NCBI GenBank assembly: GCA_027924585.1
Contig: BSBM01001719.1
Location: 33,740,001 to 33,804,000, forward strand
Origin: Larix kaempferi
Lineage: Eukaryota; Streptophyta; Pinopsida; Pinales; Pinaceae
Direction of reading: 5' to 3'
Length of the DNA stretch: 64,000 bases
This document shows, piece after piece, positions 1 to 11,194 of this stretch. The translations under genes were made by a program, and so were the position numbers. Below the pieces are notes generated by a model that made no database searches, was not told the origin of the DNA, and saw only the letters and a program-made list of their open reading frames with translations. The number at the start of each line of letters is the position of its first letter. Position 1 is the first letter of the stretch.

Positions 1-1563
1 GGAAAAATCGATTTGGCAAGAGGGTTTCAACAATTCTCCATTTGATCTTTGGCAAAGTAATCCTCGTCTCAACTAGCATTCATCTCTTCATCCAGGTATG
101 TCCCAAGAGGTATGATCTTCTCTTCCTTGAATCTTCCATAATTTCTAGATCACCAAAAACCCTAATCAAATTAAAACCCTTGTTTTTGGTATTTTTTTAG
201 ATCTACTTAGATCTAGCCCTCAATTTGAAAAGATATTGAAAACCCACCTCTATAGCATCCACCCCTAGTTGGATCTATAGTTTGGTGGTGATTGGCTAAG
301 AATTGACCCATTTTCTAAGGCAAAAAGCTCTCCTTGACCTAAAGCGCACTTCCTTGAGAGAGGCTTGTTGGGCTAGATCTAGCACATGGGTATGTGAGAT
401 CCCGCTTGATTTGACAACTAGACACTTGATAACACATACCCATATCCTTACTTTGGTGAAAACTACCTTGTGGACATCTCTCCATGTTTTGAGGGGTTGA
501 AACCCCCTTTTTGACCTTCTTGGCACCTTAAAACCTAGATCTACCAAGATCTACCCATTGGATTCATTTGAAACTTTGAAGGAACATAAATCGGGGTACT
601 AGCACCCCGGATCTACATTTTGGTGGCCATTGGACTTGGCATGGTCCACCAAACCCACTTTTTGCCTCTCCTTGAGAAAGTCGCACCCCTTGGGAGTTTT
701 GAGTTGGACCACTTCTAGGAAGTGGGTGTTGGAGTTTTTCGTAGATTTGGAATGCCCATGCCTTGAAACCTAGGTCTAGACTATCCTTTTGCCCCGATCT
801 ACCTTGGGGATTGCATTCCTTGTTTTAAGGAATTGTGGTCCACTTTTGGTCATCTTTCAAAAAACCTAGATCTAGTAAGACCTAACCATTGGATCACATC
901 CATTTCACTTGACTTGGCTTCTAGGTGTCCCGATCTACACTTTGACATCTTTCTTGACTCCATTAGCCCACTAAACAAGGCACTAGTCCTTCTCCAAGTA
1001 AGGCGCACTTCTTGGGATTAGTGTCCAACCCTAGATCTAGCACATGGGTAATCCTAGAACCAACTCTAACTTGTAGATCTAACTTAGATCTAGCCTATAG
1101 TACCATCTTCACACTCAACTTCACCTTGTGGACCAATCTAGAAACATTTCACACTTCCCAAGGCAACAAGATCCACTTGTATAAACACATGGTACTATAC
1201 CTAGTAATCATACCCCATCATGTGGCCTAAACCATTCATAGGTTGAAACACTTATTATCCATCACACCACCTTCAACCATACCTTAACCTTTAGGTCCAC
1301 TTAGCCTTGCATTGGTTTCCGTAACTCATCACTTACCTATCCTTAGAAACCTTTGTTTGGATCCAATCAACTGTGATTGGGGTATAGGGTCTCCCCCTTG
1401 GTCTAGTCATACCTTGACCTAAAGCGAAGAGTGCCTCGGTTGACGTGACTCCCACATTGCATTGGGAACCGTGGCATCTCTTGGGTCACCTCTTTAGTTG
1501 CCTGTCTCCTCTACCGTCCCGGATGGGATACCTCTAGGGGCAACTACAAGTTGTGTGATAACA
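1..1563 (+). repeat. 5' LTR of element A (3' part only)
   Basis: Matches 8556-10118 base for base apart from one substitution (618/9173). It ends in GTGATAACA, the inverse of the LTR start TGTTATTAC at 7514 (one mismatch). Open frames within it (for example 303-500, 833-1021, 1012-1230) recur identically in the 3' LTR and have no gene-like features. The strand is dense in AGATCTA motifs. Confidence 0.92.
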
Positions 1564-1567
1564 TTTT

Positions 1568-1585
1568 TGGCGCCGCTGCCGGGGA
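1568..1585 (+). other. Primer-binding site of element A (tRNA-Asp type)
   Basis: TGGCGCCGCTGCCGGGGA lies 4 bp after the LTR end. It is complementary to the 3' end of plant tRNA-Asp(GTC), as I recall that tRNA, with one mismatch. This primer is typical of Athila/Tat-group Ty3 elements. The following 354 bp up to the ATG at 1940 form the untranslated leader. Confidence 0.85.
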
Positions 1586-1939
1586 GGTAGGGGCCTACCT
1601 TGGTTCAACACATCCTTGTGTCTCACTACCTTTCTGCACTTTAAACGACATACCTCTTGGTAGTAGAGCTTAAAAATCTACCTGGCGACTCCTAACCGTG
1701 ACTCCGCTGAGGAGCGAGCTCATAGTCATCCTTACAACACACGAAGTAAATCAAATCCAAATCAACTGGAAGGAACCCCACTCACATATCACAAAAGAGA
1801 TCCTAGAACTCAATCAACTAACTTCTTGTGGAAACTTGTTAACTCAAGTTCTCCAAACCGTACCTTAGGGTCCCCTTTGTTCAATCCGGTTCCTCCTTTA
1901 TCACCTAATCATAGTTCCAGTTCAAACCCAGTCAATCCA

Positions 1940-4900
1940 ATGGCTGGACAAGGTCAATCAAACTCCGGTATCAACAACCAAAACAACCCTCCTGTTGCTC
2001 GTGCTTTCGGTCATAAGGCTAGAGTTTCTCCCTTAGACTTTTCTCAGATCTTGGGTGCTCCCCATAATATGCCAGATAAGTACTTTGAAAAGATCCCAAA
2101 ATTCAATGGCAACTGTGCCACCTCTATTGAGGACCACATAGACAATGTTTGGGCTCATATGGAAGCATATGGGGCGGAGGAAGAGGATGTGTTTATTAGG
2201 GGTCTCTTTGCATCCTTGGAGGGTGATGCTCGCAAATGGTTTGACCGATTGCCTCCATCATCAATCAATGGGTATGATGTTTTCGCCGATAAACTCAAGC
2301 AAGAGTGGTCAGTCAAGTTAGATGGGCGTTTCCTTTTACACCAACTTTTTGACATCAAAAAGAAGGAGAATGAGTCTGTCCATGAGTTTAACCAACGCTT
2401 TGATAGGACTGTTGCCAACATCCCAAGTAACATAAGGCCCCTTGACCAAGCCATCTTGATCCATTACCTTAATGCTTATGAAGGTTACCTGGGTTACCAC
2501 CTAAAGGACAAAGACCCTAACAATTTGAAGGAAGCACAAGACAATGCCAAGAAAGCTGAGGCAAATGCTGCCTCCATGGGAAAACAAAACTTCTTTGACT
2601 TAATTAGTGGACCTTCTTCCTCTAGATCTGAGCCTAAGTTTAAGAAGAGTAAGGAACCTAGCAAAGATCCAAATGAAATGATGGAGAGTATGCATGAAAT
2701 GATGAAAAACTTAACTCTCCTAACTAGGGACCTAGCTAAGAACAGAGAAGGGGATAGATATAGGCAGCCCTATGGTCCTAAACCTTATTGGAATCAACAA
2801 AAGAAACCTAATGAAGGAGATAGAAGAAACCCTATGAATCAAGAACCTCCTATCATAAACTGGTCTGAAGAGCAGAAGTTGGAAGATCCTGAGTATACCA
2901 CCCATGGTGATGATACTCCGGATTCTCCAAAGAACATTAATTGGGTTGATGACTTAAAATTTGACAAAGACTTTGGAAGAATCCTGATTGATCATGAAGA
3001 AAACACCATAGAAGAAACAAACCCTAGTGGTCCCATCTATGCTACTGAACAAGTCAATAGTGATCAAACACCCTATAAAACCTATCAACGAAGGAAGGAT
3101 GGCCAAAAGCCTATGCCTTTTAGCGAAAAGAAAAACAAAGAGTTGCCTAGTCCAGTAAGTGAGCCTCGCCCTTTGCCTGAGTCTGACTTTGATATCAACA
3201 TCGAAAGAGAGTTAGACAAAGTCATGCACAACATTCCACTCACTGAGCTAATGAAAATCCCTTCGATAAAAGAACAAGTGGTAGAGTTTTTCGAGAGTAT
3301 CCCTGAGACAGCCACGACTAGTGGTGAGGATTCATCTTCCCAAGACCCAGCACCTTGTGATGTGGTTGAGGAAGAGGATGACCCTCCCATTAACATCCAA
3401 ACTGCCTTATATGAGAGAAAGAATGGGGGTCATCAACCATTTTACCTTACACTGCGCATAGGTGATCTCCTCCTTCATAACTGTATGTTGGATTCTGGTG
3501 CCTCCATGAATGTGATGCCTTTACAAGTCATGGAAGCTATGGGATTAAAAATAACTAGACCTTATGGGAACGTTTGTGGAATTGACTCTAAACCAGTCAA
3601 AGTTTTCGGACTGATCAAAAACCTGAGAGCTGACCTGTTTTCATGCCCCGACATATCTATGCTTATGGATATAGTAGTTATAGATCTCCCTCCAGCCTAT
3701 GGCATGCTCCTTTGTAGGAAGTGGTCCGCTGGGCTAGGGGGACATCTTCAGATGGACTTGTCATATGCTACCATCCCCAACTCTGATGGGTCTTTGGTTA
3801 GGGTGTATCGGGAGCCATTTTATGATGGACATCTTGAGAATTATGAGGATGGTGTGAGAAACACTTTCGGTGAGGGTGAGTTGTTACCAGAGGGTATCTT
3901 TATGGTCATGGGTGGTCATGATGATGATCCTAGCATGGTAGAAGAAAGAATTATTGAAGTTGACCCTCGCTCCATTCAAGTGTCAGAAAACCCTAGGACC
4001 TCGAACCAACCCAATAGTGTAGGGCCAAACATTGACCAACCTGCACCTCCCATTCAGCTAAACACTTCGGAGGGTAACTTTGACCAAATTAGAAGGGGTG
4101 AGTACATACCTAGGACAGTACATGAGTGGCTTTTCCTAGTTGACCTTAACACAGAAAGAGGAAGACAGGGTTTACCTCACATCACTCCTTGGACAAATAA
4201 CAATGAAGGAACACACCTCCCCTCACCTGAAAGGAATGATGAAGAGCTAGTTGATTATCACTTTTCGGATATGCCGGATCATTTGTCCCATTTATCCTTG
4301 GAGGATGGGGTTTTGAGGCAGGTGAATGACATCTCTATGAGTTGGCAAGAACATGCCTTGATCCATGATGCCCCTGAGGAAGACTTTTCTTTGAACAATC
4401 TAGCCCTTTTTCAAGAAGAAGCCACTGACTCACACTTACCCCCTTATTACCCTAGTTTCCTCCTACCTAGTGAGTTACCAAGTGGTGAAGAGGATATGGA
4501 TTCCACAGACACACCTTATTCTTCACCAACACCTTTGGATACGAGTGATCACAATGCACCTAGCACAATTCATAGTCCCATCTCTGATGACCATTTGGCA
4601 TTTTTAGAAAACATGACCATTCCTATCCCATCAGGAGAGGGTAGTAGCGGAAGTAGTAAAAATCAAAGCCCTCCACCCTTAACCCAAGCTGAAATGAATA
4701 AGGATGTTGATACTGACCTTTTGACTATAGGAGAAATCTTGATTGGTAGCATGGTTGTACCCTTGAACGGTGGACCTCCCAGATGTGATGAAATTCCTCC
4801 TAATAGGAATTCAAATATAGTTACACCTCAACCCCAATGCACTTCTGATATCCAACCTTTTCCTGAACATGCTATTGAAGTCATCCCTCAATCTGTAAAT

Positions 4901-5101
4901 CGCCAAAGTTTCGAAATTGGTGATAAGGTTGTAGTACCTAATGATTTATTTTATATACGATCCAGGGGATCAGGTGACTTTTGGGTTGGACCACTTACTG
5001 TTGAGCGCTGCATTGATGAGATGTGTTTTCTCACCACTGGGACTGGCCAACGCATCTTACTCCCTATAAATCAAAGGGAGCTAAGGGATTATTATCCCTG
5101 A
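1940..5101 (+). CDS. Gag-protease polyprotein of element A, with acidic tail and integrase-C-terminus-like end
   Basis: Intact 1053-codon frame starting at the first in-frame ATG (1940); the frame is open further upstream but only from a TTG at 1826. Residues ~55-180 look like a plant retrotransposon Gag domain (FDRLPP, FADKLKQEW, HEFNQRFDRT). I see no CCHC zinc knuckle. A retropepsin-like domain follows at ~505-640, with active-site DSGAS at residue 518 and a later hydrophobic MLMDIVVIDLP stretch. Residues ~640-990 are acidic, Ser/Pro-rich and unrecognised. The last ~63 residues (FEIGDKVVV ... GDFWVGPLTVE) resemble the SH3-like GPF/Y end of Ty3 integrases, which suggests that RT, RNase H and the integrase core were lost in frame. 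The protein would build particles and process itself, but polymerase and integrase must come in trans. An uninterrupted frame in a very young copy suggests selection or recent amplification. Confidence 0.85.
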   Translation: MAGQGQSNSGINNQNNPPVARAFGHKARVSPLDFSQILGAPHNMPDKYFEKIPKFNGNCATSIEDHIDNVWAHMEAYGAEEEDVFIRGLFASLEGDARKWFDRLPPSSINGYDVFADKLKQEWSVKLDGRFLLHQLFDIKKKENESVHEFNQRFDRTVANIPSNIRPLDQAILIHYLNAYEGYLGYHLKDKDPNNLKEAQDNAKKAEANAASMGKQNFFDLISGPSSSRSEPKFKKSKEPSKDPNEMMESMHEMMKNLTLLTRDLAKNREGDRYRQPYGPKPYWNQQKKPNEGDRRNPMNQEPPIINWSEEQKLEDPEYTTHGDDTPDSPKNINWVDDLKFDKDFGRILIDHEENTIEETNPSGPIYATEQVNSDQTPYKTYQRRKDGQKPMPFSEKKNKELPSPVSEPRPLPESDFDINIERELDKVMHNIPLTELMKIPSIKEQVVEFFESIPETATTSGEDSSSQDPAPCDVVEEEDDPPINIQTALYERKNGGHQPFYLTLRIGDLLLHNCMLDSGASMNVMPLQVMEAMGLKITRPYGNVCGIDSKPVKVFGLIKNLRADLFSCPDISMLMDIVVIDLPPAYGMLLCRKWSAGLGGHLQMDLSYATIPNSDGSLVRVYREPFYDGHLENYEDGVRNTFGEGELLPEGIFMVMGGHDDDPSMVEERIIEVDPRSIQVSENPRTSNQPNSVGPNIDQPAPPIQLNTSEGNFDQIRRGEYIPRTVHEWLFLVDLNTERGRQGLPHITPWTNNNEGTHLPSPERNDEELVDYHFSDMPDHLSHLSLEDGVLRQVNDISMSWQEHALIHDAPEEDFSLNNLALFQEEATDSHLPPYYPSFLLPSELPSGEEDMDSTDTPYSSPTPLDTSDHNAPSTIHSPISDDHLAFLENMTIPIPSGEGSSGSSKNQSPPPLTQAEMNKDVDTDLLTIGEILIGSMVVPLNGGPPRCDEIPPNRNSNIVTPQPQCTSDIQPFPEHAIEVIPQSVNRQSFEIGDKVVVPNDLFYIRSRGSGDFWVGPLTVERCIDEMCFLTTGTGQRILLPINQRELRDYYP

Positions 5102-7491
5102 CCTTCCTTACCTTGCCTTGCATGTTTAGATTAGGTAGGTTCTGAATAAGCTCACTTGAGCAGTAGGATTTGTGTGATTTTTCTTTCTGTGTGCCGAGTA
5201 TTGTCCCGTTTTCTTTTTTTTTTTCTGCCTGAGTTGAGCCTTGCTCCTTCCTAAGCTTGTTGCTCTTCCTGCATACATTTAAGAAATTATAGTTAGCATT
5301 TATGTTGTTGGCTGCCTGTGCAAGTTGAGATTGCCTGATTAAAGAAATACTCTTGTCCTCCTGCACAGTAAATAAGTGATAATAATATATGCCATGTTAA
5401 TTTAAATTTATATTTTTTTTGACGCATTTTTCAGTTTATGCTTTAGATTAGTTTTCAGTTTTGTTTTATTTTTATCCCATACATGCTCCATGATGGTATT
5501 CTAGTTTTTGTGAGAGCAGGAACAGGTGCAAGATAAAGGCTGAAAGCAAGGATGGTGCAGTGCTGGATTGAAGATTGATGCAGAGGTGTTCGAGACCAGA
5601 GATTCTGAGGTTCTCAAGCGCTCTCTCCCTTAGAGCACTTGTCCCAGCTGGAGCCAGATGTTATCACACCATAGTAGCAGGGCTACTATTCTTGTACAGC
5701 AGATATCTGCACATTCCAGAGCTTCATTTATTCCAGAGCATGGCTATATATATATTGGATCACTCATGATCAGAGCAGTACATTATTCAGATATTGTTTG
5801 ACCTTGTGTCAAGGCTGAGCCTTGAGAGTTCAGATTTGATGACTGATGTGACCACTTATCCCATTACAGTTTCAGTTCAGTGCCTAGAGATGTACTTCAG
5901 CAGTGTTTCAGATGATGCATGATGATTGCTATTATGATGATGTTGTATGATCTATGGATATGTTCTCACTGACTGTGGATTATTAGCTTGTTGATTTAGT
6001 CATGATTATAGCATGTGCTTGGTATATTATTCCTGATGTGGCAAACTACTTAAAATGAACTGTAAACCTTAAAATGGACAATTGCTTGCACTTTTAGGTC
6101 ATCTAACAAAACTTACTGGTATTTCACCTTACATAGACATGGTCTTTCCCGACACCAGTTGTCTGCTAGTGTAGGCTCCATATCCATTTGCCTCCATCCA
6201 TACATGACCTTCCTGTTTGACTTTAAACCCTGACTTATCTCATTTGACTTTCTGATACTGAGGACTTCCCTATTTTTCTACCTCTGTGTTTGGACCGCAT
6301 CCCTGTTTATTCAGTGTCTCGGCTCTGAGTTGGTGACAGAACTTGCCTTTGGTGAGTTGGATTGTAGGCCTTGGCTCGAACTCCCCCTAGTCACTTGAGA
6401 TGTTGTTGGCTAAAACTGAAAGCTCATGTTCTACCTGTGGAAACTAAATAAATTCGCCCATGGAAACAAAAAAGGGCAAGAGCAATGAAAAGCTAAAAAT
6501 ACTCCTCGAAGAGTATAAAGAAAGGTCCAAAAAGCAATAGTTCTTAAAAGCTTTATCTAAACAATTGCTGACCTTGTGAATATATAAAAAACATGCCCTG
6601 GATGCAAGCTGCAACTAGTTGTGCTTCTCAGCACATCTGAAATCCGAAGGGTTATGTAGGCCAAAAAGGCCATGGAAATAAATTGAATGATCCTAATGAA
6701 CTTGGATCAACTTGATGTAGACATGATGCCTAAGTTGAATAAGCACTCTCTAAACAACTTATCCATTTGTGAGGCACAGCCATTCCCCGTGTTCTTTTGT
6801 CCAGCACAGAGTTTGTAGTTTCCCCCTTCTCCCAGTCCAAAGTATTTTTAAGTTAAGTTAGACAAGTCAAACCCTTGGCCCAACCTTGCTCCTAGCTTTC
6901 ATCCTTCACTAGCAGTTTGACCATGTCCAATGGGTAAGTTTGTCATATGAAATAGAGTGCAAGTAATTTTATATAATCACGGAATATATTAACTTGATTA
7001 ATGCCACTGAATGGAATTTATACTTTGAGCTTAGCTATGAAGTGATTAAAGAAGCATTGTCTTAGTCTACTGATGTGATTTATCCTTGATTATATATATT
7101 CTTGGGATCCGTGATGATATGGACCATGTATGTTGATTATTGGTGATGATTTATGGTCCCACATGTTTGATGATGATATCATATGATGGACATATGATAC
7201 AGATGATGTTTGATCCAGTTCAGCAGGTTATTATTATTACAGATCAGCAGATTATACATTGTCCATATATGGTGGACCCTACAGCTGGCCCATTAGGGCA
7301 ACCCAGGGTGTATGAGTACTCATTCCTAGTGGATTTGGGTCTTCTGGATCCATTGAGACACTTATCTTTCAGTTCCGGGCATTTCTGACAGTGATTGATG
7401 CAGTTTTACACTTGTTGACCAGATTTGGGGCTGATTTCCCAGCCTGAGCAGCAGGGGCCCCGAGAGGCCAGTTCACCTAGGGCGCTGATGA
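5102..7491 (+). other. Internal non-coding region of element A
   Basis: About 2.4 kb between the gag-protease stop and the purine tract. It holds only short chance frames. The part from about 6100 onward aligns with the internal region of element B, for example GTCTCGGCTCTGAGTTGGTG near 6316 and again near 11678. A long non-coding 3' block between pol and LTR is usual in Athila/Tat elements, where some members carry an env-like ORF; none is seen here. Confidence 0.7.
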
Positions 7492-7503
7492 TGAAGGGGG
7501 TGG
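7492..7503 (+). other. Polypurine tract candidate of element A
   Basis: A G-rich run (GAAGGGGGTGG) about 10 bp before the LTR start. The same motif precedes the B LTR (GGAGGGGGTGG near 12987). It would prime plus-strand DNA synthesis. The gap to the TG start is slightly unusual; if the LTR instead begins at the TG at 7501, the tract is adjacent. Confidence 0.5.
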
Positions 7504-7513
7504 TCCAGCCACT

Positions 7514-10118
7514 TGTTATTACCATTTATCCCCCCTCCCGGAGAGCCTGGTGGGCTCAGATGGACAGCGCTAGCACCCTAGGAGGCAGTTTTGGCACTTT
7601 CACAGTTCCCGAGGCAGTTAAAAAATGGGATAAAGTGGTCACTGAGGAAATCGATTTGGGCAATTGAGGCAAGGTTTTGGCATTTGGTTTTCACAGAGGT
7701 CTTCCAGGTTGATCTCACTATCTTCCAGTCATTTTTCACCATGTGGGTATCTCCAGATTGATCACAGGAGGACATTTACTGCTCGACTGTCATAGATTCT
7801 GAGGACAGTTTTGGTCATTATTATTATATTGGACATATTTTTATTATTTCATTGTGCCTTGGGGTGAGCTAGCAAGGATTTATACCTCCTAGCCCCACCA
7901 TGTGCTTATTTTATCATGTCCTAGTCATCATGAGGTGGATTATTGTACTTTATACCCCTCTTGTGGGATGACGTCACCCTCTATTGTACCATTTAGTGAG
8001 GGCGCTATTGTTATGTTGAGTGATCCATGTGATATTATGTTATGGATTCATCTTAGCCATTGATTATGTTGTGAGATCTTTTAATCTCAACCACTCATTT
8101 CAAAAAGTGGTTTTGAGATCTAGGGTTTTGGTCTTTATTATCCTATATAAGGAGGAGACCCCCTCATTGTAAAATTCATCTAGAGATTTTTGGCTCTTGG
8201 CTCTTGGAATAAAATTTCTATCTTTTGGAGTACATGCTTGGATTGGAGTGGATGTTGGTTGTTTCGATTGTAAATGCTATTGTCCATTGCACTGGAGGAT
8301 CTATTGTAGCTATCTTGCGTATTTGCCATACTTTATTTGCAGGTTGAGAGGGCGACTTTGACAAGTGCGAATTGGTGGGGAGGCTTGCCCTTCAAGCTTG
8401 GAAGAAGTCGTTTTGGGTTTGACAGGGAGTGGTTTTGCCTTTGTGTCAACTATTCTATGTTTTTCTCTCTCTTGCTTGCATCTACCTTCAATTTGTTAAA
8501 CTAATTGATGCTTTGCTCCTTGGCTTGACAGGTTAGAAGGAATTACATGTGGCTTGGAAAAATCGATTTGGCAAGAGGGTTTCAACAATTCTCCATTTGA
8601 TCTTTGGCAAAGTAATCCTCGTCTCAACTAGCATTCATCTCTTCATCCAGGTATGTCCCAAGAGGTATGATCTTCTCTTCCTTGAATCTTCCATAATTTC
8701 TAGATCACCAAAAACCCTAATCAAATTAAAACCCTTGTTTTTGGTATTTTTTTAGATCTACTTAGATCTAGCCCTCAATTTGAAAAGATATTGAAAACCC
8801 ACCTCTATAGCATCCACCCCTAGTTGGATCTATAGTTTGGTGGTGATTGGCTAAGAATTGACCCATTTTCTAAGGCAAAAAGCTCTCCTTGACCTAAAGC
8901 GCACTTCCTTGAGAGAGGCTTGTTGGGCTAGATCTAGCACATGGGTATGTGAGATCCCGCTTGATTTGACAACTAGACACTTGATAACACATACCCATAT
9001 CCTTACTTTGGTGAAAACTACCTTGTGGACATCTCTCCATGTTTTGAGGGGTTGAAACCCCCTTTTTGACCTTCTTGGCACCTTAAAACCTAGATCTACC
9101 AAGATCTACCCATTGGATTCATTTGAAACTTTGAAGGAACATAAATCGGGGTACTAGCACCCCGGATCTACACTTTGGTGGCCATTGGACTTGGCATGGT
9201 CCACCAAACCCACTTTTTGCCTCTCCTTGAGAAAGTCGCACCCCTTGGGAGTTTTGAGTTGGACCACTTCTAGGAAGTGGGTGTTGGAGTTTTTCGTAGA
9301 TTTGGAATGCCCATGCCTTGAAACCTAGGTCTAGACTATCCTTTTGCCCCGATCTACCTTGGGGATTGCATTCCTTGTTTTAAGGAATTGTGGTCCACTT
9401 TTGGTCATCTTTCAAAAAACCTAGATCTAGTAAGACCTAACCATTGGATCACATCCATTTCACTTGACTTGGCTTCTAGGTGTCCCGATCTACACTTTGA
9501 CATCTTTCTTGACTCCATTAGCCCACTAAACAAGGCACTAGTCCTTCTCCAAGTAAGGCGCACTTCTTGGGATTAGTGTCCAACCCTAGATCTAGCACAT
9601 GGGTAATCCTAGAACCAACTCTAACTTGTAGATCTAACTTAGATCTAGCCTATAGTACCATCTTCACACTCAACTTCACCTTGTGGACCAATCTAGAAAC
9701 ATTTCACACTTCCCAAGGCAACAAGATCCACTTGTATAAACACATGGTACTATACCTAGTAATCATACCCCATCATGTGGCCTAAACCATTCATAGGTTG
9801 AAACACTTATTATCCATCACACCACCTTCAACCATACCTTAACCTTTAGGTCCACTTAGCCTTGCATTGGTTTCCGTAACTCATCACTTACCTATCCTTA
9901 GAAACCTTTGTTTGGATCCAATCAACTGTGATTGGGGTATAGGGTCTCCCCCTTGGTCTAGTCATACCTTGACCTAAAGCGAAGAGTGCCTCGGTTGACG
10001 TGACTCCCACATTGCATTGGGAACCGTGGCATCTCTTGGGTCACCTCTTTAGTTGCCTGTCTCCTCTACCGTCCCGGATGGGATACCTCTAGGGGCAACT
10101 ACAAGTTGTGTGATAACA
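7514..10118 (+). repeat. 3' LTR of element A (about 2.6 kb)
   Basis: Start set at TGTTATTAC, which pairs as an imperfect inverted repeat with the end GTGATAACA at 10110-10118. It contains U3 promoter sequence with a TATA box at 8144. Its last 1563 bp duplicate window positions 1-1563. Downstream sequence is the LTR of element B. Confidence 0.85.
8144..8150 (+). promoter_or_regulatory. TATA box in the LTR of element A
   Basis: TATATAA within TCCTATATAAGGAGGAGACC. The same block, with TATTTAA, is conserved at the equivalent place in the B LTR (13604), which supports a Pol II promoter with transcription starting about 25-35 bp downstream. Confidence 0.65.
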
Positions 10119-11194
10119 GGCCCCATTCCACATTTTAAGGGATTTAATCCCCATTTTGGACCACTTGGAACACTTAAACTCAGATCTACTAAGATCTAAC
10201 CGGTGGATTGCCACGAAATTATAGATCCATACTCCTACCTGACCGATCTACTAGGATCTAAAGTTTGGATGCCATCCGACATGATTTGACCCACCTAAAC
10301 CCCAATTTAAGCCTCCTTGGGTAAAGTCGCACCACCTTGGAGAAGTGAGTTCACTCACTTCTAGGAACTGGGTACTTGAGATTATTGCAGATCTGAAACC
10401 AGAATAATTCAAAGCCTAGGTCTAGACTATCACTTTGTCAATTCTTGCCTTGGGGACAACATTCCTTGTTTTAAGGGATTGTGGTCCACTTGGGTCAAAC
10501 CTAGATCTAGACACATTCAACCATCAAAACCTATATTGCCCACTTATCTCATGTTCTAGGAGTCCTAAACCATAAGTCAACCCCACTTTGACTCCACTTC
10601 CCAATTCCCAAGGCACTGGTTTATCTTCAAGACAACCCAACTTTCCTAGATTGTTGGATTGACTTGTGGTTTGACTTATGCATGGTGAACTATACCCTTA
10701 AAGCTATCATGAATCATGGTCAAGCTTGTCTCATGTACTAGTTAGCCCCAATACATCCCTCAAAACTATCCTGCATTGGACACGGTTCCCAAGGCAGTGG
10801 GTCTTTCAACATTGAACTAGTACACTCATCCTAGATCTCACTTCAAACATTTTAAGTCACTCTCACATCAACTATGAACCAAAGCTATACCTGTTGAACC
10901 TCTCACTTGGCTTGTGACTTCACTCTTAGGTCTAGGATAAACCATACACCTAACTTCATTTAGAAATACCCTGATTTGGTGTCTTGGTTTTGATCTCTCC
11001 TGTCGGGAGTAGATCGGGTCTCCCCCTTTGTTGTCTGGGCTAGATAACATAAAGCGAAGGTTGCCTCGACTGGCGTGACAACCATACATATTGGAGGTCG
11101 AGGTGATCGTGGTTGCACCTTTCAAGTTGCCCTTCCCTATTGCCATCCATGACTGGATCCATCCATAGGGGTAACTACAGTTTAGGTGATAACA
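10119..11194 (+). repeat. 5' LTR of element B, 3' part
   Basis: Aligns with about 14471-15546 and ends with the same TTTAGGTGATAACA. Substitutions and small indels are frequent. Short minus-strand frames here are chance frames shared with the other LTR. Confidence 0.82.

Larger units (their letters stand above)
1..10118 (+). mobile_element. Element A: young Athila/Tat-like Ty3 LTR retrotransposon, gag-protease only, 5' end outside window
   Basis: A full-length element except that its 5' LTR is cut by the window start. From the 3' LTR length, about 1.04 kb is missing, so the whole element is about 11.2 kb. Order: 5' LTR, tRNA-Asp priming site, one 3.2-kb gag-protease ORF, about 2.4 kb of non-coding internal DNA, purine tract, 3' LTR. 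No reverse transcriptase, RNase H or integrase core is present in any frame, so it is non-autonomous. The 1563 bp shared by both LTRs align without gaps at a constant offset of 8555, and I saw one mismatch (T618 against C9173), so insertion is very recent. It landed in the 5' LTR of element B: sequence after 10118 continues the B LTR. The expected 5-bp TSD would be GGCCC (10119-10123), but its partner is outside the window. Athila/Tat assignment rests on the priming site, gag style and long 3' non-coding region. Confidence 0.85.

Noticed and set aside
296-1230. Small ORFs in the A LTR, repeated at 8851-9785
   Set aside because: Identical because the LTRs are identical; short, overlapping on both strands, no coding features.
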